The position numbers and the translations under genes were made by a program. From Clostridiales bacterium (lineage in GTDB: Bacteria > Bacillota > Clostridia > Saccharofermentanales > Saccharofermentanaceae): a stretch of 64,000 bases of DNA. Below the pieces are notes generated by a model. That model did not search any database. It saw only the letters and a program-made list of their open reading frames with translations, and was not told where the DNA came from. The stretch is taken from assembly GCA_017545245.1 (NCBI GenBank), contig JAFWPB010000022.1, positions 1-64,000 of the forward strand, read 5' to 3'. How positions within the stretch are numbered: position 1 is the stretch's first letter; each line of letters starts with the position of its first letter. Below are positions 60,736-64,000 of this stretch, piece by piece.

Positions 60736-63700
60736 ATGGCAGAAGAAGCAAATAAAGGTTTTGTACACCTTCATTTACATACGGAATACAGCCTTCTGGA
60801 TGGTGCGATCCGCATCAAGCGCCTGGCAGCGCGTCTACGCGAACTGGGCATGACTTCCTGTGCCATTACTGATCACGGTGTCATGTATGGTGCCGTCGAG
60901 TTCTACAAAGCCATGACGGAAGAAGGCATTCACCCGATCATCGGATGTGAAGTATATGTTGCTCCCCGAGGACGTTTCATGAAAGAAGCGGAAGACCGCT
61001 ACTATTATCACCTGGTATTACTGGCAAAGAATGATGAAGGCCTGAAGAATCTGAACCGCCTTGTTTCTGCCGGTTTTACGGAAGGTTTCTACTATAAACC
61101 AAGGATCGACCACGAGCTTCTGGAGAAGTATTCCGACGGGCTGATCGCGTTGTCTGCATGTATTTCCGGTGAAGTGGCGACACATATCCTGAATGGAAAA
61201 TTAGAAGAAGCGAAGAAGAGTGCTCTTTGGTATGACCGTGTTTTCGGACGAGGTAATTACTATCTCGAGATCCAGAGTAACCAGATCCCGGATCAGGCCA
61301 GAGTAAACCAGCACATGATCCTGCTTTCCAATGAAACTGGCATCCCGCTTGTGGCTACAAATGACTGCCATTACATGTATCACGAAGACAGTGCCGCGCA
61401 CGATGTTCTGCTTTGTATGCAGACCGGAAAGCGTATCAGCGATCCGGACCGTATGCGCATGCCATGTGATGATTTCTATATCAAATCCGAGACGGAAATG
61501 CGTTCCTATTTTGCCTCTGTTCCGTCAGCCATCGAAAATACGACGAAGATAGCCAGTATGTGCCATGCAGGCTATACTTTCGATCAGATCCATCTTCCGG
61601 CTTTTGACGTTCCTCTGGAATACGCCAATGCAGAAGAGTATCTCCGTTATCTGTGCGAGGAAGGATTGAAGAAGCGCCTTTCCTGGTGTGATGATGAGGA
61701 ACTCCGTGCCAAGTATTATGAGCGTGCCGAGTACGAACTTTCCGTCATCATCTCCATGGGGTATACCGATTATTATCTGATCGTCTGGGACTTTATCCAT
61801 TTTGCAAAAGAAAATCAGATCATGGTTGGACCGGGCCGTGGTTCCGGTGCAGGATCTCTTGTTGCGTATGCACTTGCCATCACGAATATTGATCCGATCA
61901 AGTATGGCTTGATCTTTGAACGTTTCCTGAATAGTGAACGTGTCAGCATGCCTGACTTTGACGTTGACTTCTGTTATGAGAGAAGACAGGAAGTCATTGA
62001 TTATGTAACGAGAAAATACGGTGAAGACCGCGTGGCGCAGGTTATCACGTTCGGAACACTGGCAGCGAAAGCCTGTATCCGTGATGTTGCGCGTGCGCTG
62101 GATGTCCCTTATGCGGACAGTGACCGTATTGCGAAAATGATCCCGAACAGTCTTGGAATCACGATTGCCGATGCATTAAAGAATTCATCTGAACTGAAAG
62201 CTGAATATGATAACTCACCGGTTGTGAAACAGGTGCTTGATACGGCGATGCTTTTTGAGGGGATGCCGCGTCATGCCTCGACCCATGCGGCCGGTGTCAT
62301 CATCTCGGCCAAACCACTTACGGAGATCGCACCGCTTGCCAAGAATGACGAGTCGGTAGTTGTACAGTTTGCTAAGGCTAACTCAGAAGAAATCGGACTT
62401 TTGAAGTTCGACTTCCTGGGACTCCGTACACTTACAGTACTTCGGGATACGGCACAGATGGTATTTGAGAATCAAGGTGTCGAGATCGATTTTGACCGAA
62501 TTCCGATGGATGAGCCGGTGATTTTTGACATGATCAGCCGTGGTGAGACAGAGGGTGTATTCCAGCTTGAAAGCGGCGGCATGACTTCTTTTATGATGGA
62601 TCTGAAGCCGTCCTCCCTGGAGGATATTATCGCAGGTATTTCCCTCTATCGTCCGGGCCCGATGGACCAGATCCCGAAATATGTTGCGGCAAGACATGAT
62701 CCGACGTTGATCCGTTACGATCATCCGTTACTTGAACCGATTCTGAACATGACATATGGATGTATGATCTATCAGGAGCAGGTCATGCAGATCGTCCGGG
62801 ATCTTGCCGGTTTCTCGATGGGCCAGTCTGATAACATCCGTCGTGCCATGGCAAAGAAGAAAGCGTCGTTGATGGAAAAATACCGTCAGACATTTATCTA
62901 TGGCGGAAAAGATGAAAAGGGAAGAGAAGTCAGCGGTGCAATCGCGCATGGCGTTTCTGAAGCAGTCGCCAGAAAGATCTTCGATGACGTGACCCAGTTT
63001 GCCGGCTATGCCTTCAACAAATCCCATGCGGCTGCCTATGCCGTAGTCGGATACTACACGGCTTATCTAAAGTACCATTATCCGACGGAGTTTATGGCGG
63101 CAATGCTGAACAGTTTCCTGGGCAATCAGTCGCAGTCTGCCTGGTATACGAGCTGTGCAAAAAAGATGGGTATTTCCATTCTTCCGCCTTCTGTGAACAA
63201 GAGTGTTGTGAAGTTTGCAACCGAAGGTGATAAGGCGATCCGTATTGGCCTTACTGCCGTTAAGAATGTAGGTGAAGGCGCGGTCGAGAAGATCGTGATC
63301 GACCGTGAACTGAATGGACCATTTGTCTCCTTTGGAGATTTTCTTAGAAGATCGGAAAAACTCGACATCAATAAGAAGATGATCGAGAGCCTTATCTATG
63401 CATCAGCACTGGATGAATTTGGTATCCCCCGTGCTCAGATGCTTGGCGCCGCCGAGCCTTATCTGAACCGTCTTTCTTCCATGAAGCATCAGGCGATGGA
63501 AGGACAGATCTCGATCTTCAGTCTGATGGGTGGCGGAAATGATGCATCTATGCAGGATGAGCCGATCCTTCCGAATGTCAGCGAATTTCCTCTGGAAGAA
63601 CGCCTGATGAAGGAAAAAGAGATGATTGGTCTTTATGTATCCGGTCATCCTCTGGAAAATTATAAGAAAGCGATCGAGGCAAGATCCAACACGGACAGCA

Positions 63701-64000
63701 CATCGTTCCTGAAAACATTGGGAGAAGATGTGGCCAGCGGCCGCATACTGAAGGATAAAGAACAGGTCATCATGGCCGGCCTTGTTGTTTCCAGAAAACA
63801 GAAAACGACGAAAACAGGAAAAGCGATGTGTATCCTTCGTGTGGAGGATTTCTACGGAGACTACGAAGTGCTCGCTTTCTCAGGTGCTTTTGCCAAGTAT
63901 GGGACGGTGATTCTATCTGCCAGAGCACTTCTGATGCGTGGTACGGTACAGGTGGAAGAGGAAGAGATCAAGCTTATTCTGGAAGATGCCGTGCCGCTGA
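60736..64000 (+). CDS. dnaE: DNA polymerase III alpha subunit, DnaE type (5' part, cut by window edge)
   Basis: The first 1088 codons are open to the right edge. N-terminal PHP domain: HLHLHTEYSLLDG (about 11-23) and ITDHGVMYG; palm motifs GPGRGSGAGSLVAYAL and PDFDVDFCYERR (catalytic Asp pair, about 406-417); THAAGVIIS; FNKSHAAAYAVVGYYTAYLK; then an OB-fold (MAGLVVSRKQKTTKTGKAMCILRVEDF, read in parts). No exonuclease domain is inserted in PHP, so it is DnaE, not PolC. ATG 60736 follows GAGAGGA. Its own -10 (GATAAT-like, 60703) or read-through from uvrB may drive it. Confidence 0.95.
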   Translation, partial: MAEEANKGFVHLHLHTEYSLLDGAIRIKRLAARLRELGMTSCAITDHGVMYGAVEFYKAMTEEGIHPIIGCEVYVAPRGRFMKEAEDRYYYHLVLLAKNDEGLKNLNRLVSAGFTEGFYYKPRIDHELLEKYSDGLIALSACISGEVATHILNGKLEEAKKSALWYDRVFGRGNYYLEIQSNQIPDQARVNQHMILLSNETGIPLVATNDCHYMYHEDSAAHDVLLCMQTGKRISDPDRMRMPCDDFYIKSETEMRSYFASVPSAIENTTKIASMCHAGYTFDQIHLPAFDVPLEYANAEEYLRYLCEEGLKKRLSWCDDEELRAKYYERAEYELSVIISMGYTDYYLIVWDFIHFAKENQIMVGPGRGSGAGSLVAYALAITNIDPIKYGLIFERFLNSERVSMPDFDVDFCYERRQEVIDYVTRKYGEDRVAQVITFGTLAAKACIRDVARALDVPYADSDRIAKMIPNSLGITIADALKNSSELKAEYDNSPVVKQVLDTAMLFEGMPRHASTHAAGVIISAKPLTEIAPLAKNDESVVVQFAKANSEEIGLLKFDFLGLRTLTVLRDTAQMVFENQGVEIDFDRIPMDEPVIFDMISRGETEGVFQLESGGMTSFMMDLKPSSLEDIIAGISLYRPGPMDQIPKYVAARHDPTLIRYDHPLLEPILNMTYGCMIYQEQVMQIVRDLAGFSMGQSDNIRRAMAKKKASLMEKYRQTFIYGGKDEKGREVSGAIAHGVSEAVARKIFDDVTQFAGYAFNKSHAAAYAVVGYYTAYLKYHYPTEFMAAMLNSFLGNQSQSAWYTSCAKKMGISILPPSVNKSVVKFATEGDKAIRIGLTAVKNVGEGAVEKIVIDRELNGPFVSFGDFLRRSEKLDINKKMIESLIYASALDEFGIPRAQMLGAAEPYLNRLSSMKHQAMEGQISIFSLMGGGNDASMQDEPILPNVSEFPLEERLMKEKEMIGLYVSGHPLENYKKAIEARSNTDSTSFLKTLGEDVASGRILKDKEQVIMAGLVVSRKQKTTKTGKAMCILRVEDFYGDYEVLAFSGAFAKYGTVILSARALLMRGTVQVEEEEIKLILEDAVPL

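Overview
This 64 kb window is a stretch of ordinary chromosome from a Gram-positive, low-to-mid GC bacterium of the Bacillota, most probably class Clostridia. The evidence is the strong AGGAGG-type ribosome binding sites, the frequent GTG/TTG starts, the short U-tailed terminators, the gene order tmk-darA(yaaQ)-holB-ricT(yaaT)...trmN6-rsmI typical of Bacillota, a clostridial 2[4Fe-4S] ferredoxin, a CRP-independent sugar ABC importer, a spore-photoproduct-lyase-type radical SAM gene and a Bacillus/Clostridium-type LexA box in front of uvrB. No rRNA, CRISPR array, insertion sequence or prophage is visible; one tRNA gene (Gln, CUG) is present. I do not name a species.

Layout. 1-1.2 kb: an array of alternating inverted repeats and an AT-rich lipoprotein gene. 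1.3-5.9 kb: class II aldolase, a membrane-anchored polysaccharide deacetylase, and (minus strand) a zinc-ribbon protein plus an ABC-F ATPase. 6.1-9.1 kb: leuCDB. 9.1-12.9 kb: a divergent Ppx/GppA protein translationally coupled to polyphosphate kinase. 13.2-17.2 kb: a complete ChvE/MmsAB-type sugar ABC transporter. 17.4-21.1 kb: two family 2 glycosyltransferases flanking UDP-galactopyranose mutase, then a membrane-anchored J-like protein. 21.2-24.5 kb: rsuA-type pseudouridine synthase, Smr protein, family 4 uracil-DNA glycosylase, tRNA-Gln, a DeoR regulator and an XRE regulator. 24.7-30.6 kb: an acetylesterase-like protein that has lost its catalytic motifs, an AraC regulator and the folate genes folE-folP-folB-folK. 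30.7-37.2 kb: a disordered Arg/Asn-rich protein, then the tmk-darA-holB-ricT / trmN6-rsmI block interrupted by a membrane protein and a ferredoxin.

37.2-40.9 kb: a degenerate-GGDEF/EAL protein and a Thr/Glu-rich lipoprotein. 40.9-45.8 kb (minus): leuS followed by a luxE-luxC pair with no luciferase genes. 46.1-49.5 kb: a duplicated zinc-ribbon/helical-repeat protein, a TraX-like membrane protein (minus), and a solitary mreB. 49.8-52.0 kb: rho with a very long charged insertion. 52.0-54.6 kb (minus): an operon of a nucleosidase-like protein, an SPL-family radical SAM enzyme and a short-chain dehydrogenase. 54.7-57.9 kb: metG-tatD-membrane protein. 58.0-64.0 kb: a 52-codon small ORF with its own terminator, an XRE regulator, uvrB under a LexA-type operator, and dnaE running off the right edge.

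Working together, the window covers leucine and folate synthesis, polyphosphate metabolism, sugar uptake and glycolysis, galactofuranose-type surface glycans, translation (two aminoacyl-tRNA synthetases, rRNA/tRNA modification), replication/repair (holB, dnaE, uvrB, UDG, TatD, SPL-like) and second-messenger signalling (c-di-AMP receptor DarA, an EAL phosphodiesterase). The best places to look for something new are the luxE-luxC pair, the active-site-less acetylesterase homologue, the polyphosphate pair (divergent Ppx plus a Ppk with an 18-bp tandem-repeat Lys-rich tail), the Arg/Asn-rich disordered protein, the 52-aa sORF beside an XRE regulator, and the inverted-repeat array at the left edge. 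All functions are read from sequence by eye; no database search was run.
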